NCBI GenBank assembly: GCA_000431135.1
Contig: HF987820.1
Span: forward strand, 1 to 25,169
Source of the DNA: Clostridium sp. CAG:590
Lineage (GTDB): Bacteria > Bacillota > Clostridia > Lachnospirales > Lachnospiraceae
Length of the DNA: 25,169 bases
Direction: 5' to 3'
Made by a program: the position numbers and the translations under genes. Of the stretch, positions 23,180 to 25,169 are shown one piece after another (position 1 is the first letter of the stretch; each line of letters opens with the position of its first letter). The notes under the pieces are model-generated. The model worked only from the letters and a program-made list of their open reading frames with translations. It had not been told where the DNA came from and did not search any database.

Positions 23180-25169
23180 CTACATCTGATAAAACAAAAG
23201 ATTTTCCTTTAATTCCGGTGTGATCACGCCGCCCGCTTTTTCATATTTGTTATACAACATCTGACATTTTTGTAATTTCTGCGCATTCTCCGCCTCAAAC
23301 CGGTTCATGGAACTTTGATAGATCGGATTCGCCATTAATTCTGTCCGGATCGCTTTTGCAAACGGACAATATCGAACCAGAATATCCCTTGCGACTTTAT
23401 TCAGACGAAAGCTTCCCTTTGATTCAAACAAGATCCAGCTTGTATAATCCAGTACAAATACTTCTCTGTAATTATTCTTTGCCCTTGCAAGCATACTCTT
23501 CACTTTCTCTTTGGCATCAGCAGACAGATCCCGATTCTTCTTATAAAACTGCATATACGTGCAATATTCCGCAGTCAGCGATTTTTCGCGGACATCATTC
23601 CAATGAACACCTTGTACTTTTCGACAGATCTCCCATCGGAACGATCCAACCACTGTAATTACAAGATCTCTCAATTCCGCAGTCGTAAACATCGGAAACA
23701 TAAACCGCCCCGGTGTATTACTCCGTTTACTTGAGGTCTCCTGCCACATAATGCCTCTTGTCCCCACATTCGGCAATAGAATAACATCCGGCAGCACTTC
23801 CTGCATGATCTTCTCGCAATTGATTCCCTTCTCCGGATCCGAAAACATCACTTCACGATAAAAAACCGAATAATCAATCTTGCGGATCTCATTCATTGCA
23901 TTTTCAATCTTCTCCGCTGTTACCAGCATCTTCTCCATCGAATAGATCAAATCCTTTTCACAGAGAATCGGACAAAATGTTGTAACTCTGCCATAAGTAA
24001 TCTTATTCACCGTTTTAAACATGTTGTGAATCTCATATTCTACACGCTGCTCCGCATCTTCCAATGCTTCTTTTACCTGTTCCGCCGTCATGCTGCCACT
24101 CTTCTTCTGATCTGCCAGATACTCTGCATAGTCCATATCCAGTTCATTCTTCGACGTCGGCTTACTTCCATCATACACACAACGCAGCCATCGATAAATC
24201 GTATAAACATGTTCTGACGCACATACATCCAAATGTGTCGACAATTCGTATAGGGATGCCGCATTTTCTTCTCCCGTAAACATTGTATCCACAAACCCAA
24301 AATTCAAAAACATCCGAACCACCGGATTCAAATTCCCTCCGACCTGTACAGAACGAATGAATACTCTGTAATAAATGTCATAAAATATTAAACTAACTTT
24401 CTTTCTAAGCTTATACGCATGCTCTTCCATAGAACCCATATCCGGAAGATCATGATATTCCATCAATAATGTGCGCACCTCATCTTTCTCTGTTCCCACA
24501 TATCCCGCATAATCCAATATTATACCGATACCATCTGCATGCCGAATATCAATCTCCTCAACCGGTTCTTCCTCCAATTCCCCAAGAGAATGTGCTCCCG
24601 TATTCATTCGATGCTCTAACATATCACAAATCTCTCTGTAATAGGACAGCGTCGATCCGTCATACAGCCGTAACTTAGCTGCAACTTTCAACATCAGATT
24701 CATATCTTTTAATATAGAAGAAATGTCTTTCTCCTGCTCCAATGCTTTTCCTGCCAATTCAAAGAATAACTTAAACAGACAATTCTGCCCCCGTGCCAGC
24801 ATGATATCCTTGTGGTAAGCCAGATATCCCTCCATTTCTACAATTCCCTGAGCAAATCGTCTCATCTGCGCCGACGTTTCCATGATCACGCCTATTGTCA
24901 TTCCGTCATCCCTGCTCATCAACTGCAGATAGTCTGCCATATATGTCTTCGCAATACTGACACTATTACGAACTTCCCACGGTTCCGCCTTGTGCTGCAG
25001 TTCCAATGCATTAAAATGTTCCATCTTGGGAAATGCCGTCTCCGCCACACGATATTGATTACACAACGTAAGATAATCATTATATAACGTTTCTACAAAC
25101 ATATGATAATTCTTTGCCTGATTCTCTAATTCCGAATACAAGCAGAGCAATCCATAGCGCTGCTCTACC
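23180..25169 (-). CDS. Large uncharacterised protein, 5' end outside the window
   Basis: I do not recognise this gene. The frame is open from the window edge to a stop at 23180, at least 662 residues. A TTG at 25150 could be read as a start, but it has no good ribosome site and the frame continues upstream without a stop, so the N terminus is probably missing. The protein looks soluble and mostly helical, rich in Met, Tyr, Arg and Glu. There is an acidic stretch LGELEEEPVEEID, a charged helix EQVKEALEDAEQRVEYEIHN, and in the C-terminal half a conserved-looking block VILLPNVGTRGIMWQE then RFMFPMFTT. No Walker, zinc or catalytic motif is evident. It is co-oriented with and 18 nt before the methyltransferase gene. 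Confidence 0.75.
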   Translation of the reverse strand, partial: VEQRYGLLCLYSELENQAKNYHMFVETLYNDYLTLCNQYRVAETAFPKMEHFNALELQHKAEPWEVRNSVSIAKTYMADYLQLMSRDDGMTIGVIMETSAQMRRFAQGIVEMEGYLAYHKDIMLARGQNCLFKLFFELAGKALEQEKDISSILKDMNLMLKVAAKLRLYDGSTLSYYREICDMLEHRMNTGAHSLGELEEEPVEEIDIRHADGIGIILDYAGYVGTEKDEVRTLLMEYHDLPDMGSMEEHAYKLRKKVSLIFYDIYYRVFIRSVQVGGNLNPVVRMFLNFGFVDTMFTGEENAASLYELSTHLDVCASEHVYTIYRWLRCVYDGSKPTSKNELDMDYAEYLADQKKSGSMTAEQVKEALEDAEQRVEYEIHNMFKTVNKITYGRVTTFCPILCEKDLIYSMEKMLVTAEKIENAMNEIRKIDYSVFYREVMFSDPEKGINCEKIMQEVLPDVILLPNVGTRGIMWQETSSKRSNTPGRFMFPMFTTAELRDLVITVVGSFRWEICRKVQGVHWNDVREKSLTAEYCTYMQFYKKNRDLSADAKEKVKSMLARAKNNYREVFVLDYTSWILFESKGSFRLNKVARDILVRYCPFAKAIRTELMANPIYQSSMNRFEAENAQKLQKCQMLYNKYEKAGGVITPELKENLLFYQM

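Overview
The window is a ribosomal-protein supercluster from a moderately AT-rich Gram-positive anaerobe, most likely a Clostridia member close to Lachnospiraceae. The clues are zinc-type S14 and L36, the run rplQ - ECF transporter - truA - rplM - rpsI, strong AGGAGG ribosome sites and an enlarged L17. The family-level placement is inference from gene order and protein style. Every gene lies on the minus strand, so transcription runs from base 25169 towards base 1.

In transcription order, 25169-21035 holds three accessory genes: a large protein I do not recognise (its 5' end lies outside the window), a Methyltransf_32-type SAM methyltransferase, and a short secreted D-Ala-D-Ala carboxypeptidase (peptidase S11). 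A 331-base gap (20704-21034) follows. It carries a good promoter and a leader of about 240 nt that folds into a long-range stem with internal hairpins, in front of rpsJ.

From 20703 to 4598 runs one continuous S10-spc-alpha superoperon: rpsJ rplC rplD rplW rplB rpsS rplV rpsC rplP rpmC rpsQ rplN rplX rplE rpsN rpsH rplF rplR rpsE rpmD rplO secY adk map infA rpmJ rpsM rpsK rpsD rpoA rplQ. It makes most of the ribosome core, the SecY channel, adenylate kinase, methionine aminopeptidase, IF-1 and the RNA polymerase alpha subunit. Most junctions are 0-30 nt, so the few long gaps stand out: rpsH-rplF (a 100-bp structured repeat flanked by an 11-nt direct repeat), secY-adk (an inverted repeat around an extended -10), infA-rpmJ (a promoter and an AT-rich inverted repeat), and rpmJ-rpsM (278 nt with RNA-type hairpins).

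An intrinsic terminator at 4552-4582 closes the superoperon. Next come a single-chain fused EcfA1-EcfA2 ATPase and EcfT (the energizing module of a vitamin/metal ECF transporter) and truA (tRNA pseudouridine synthase). Finally rplM-rpsI has its own perfect-consensus promoter and a structured leader resembling an L13-type autoregulatory leader. I saw no tRNA, rRNA, CRISPR array, transposase gene or phage gene. The most notable unexplained items are the twin-hairpin repeat at the S8 stop codon and the structured leaders before rpsJ and rpsM.
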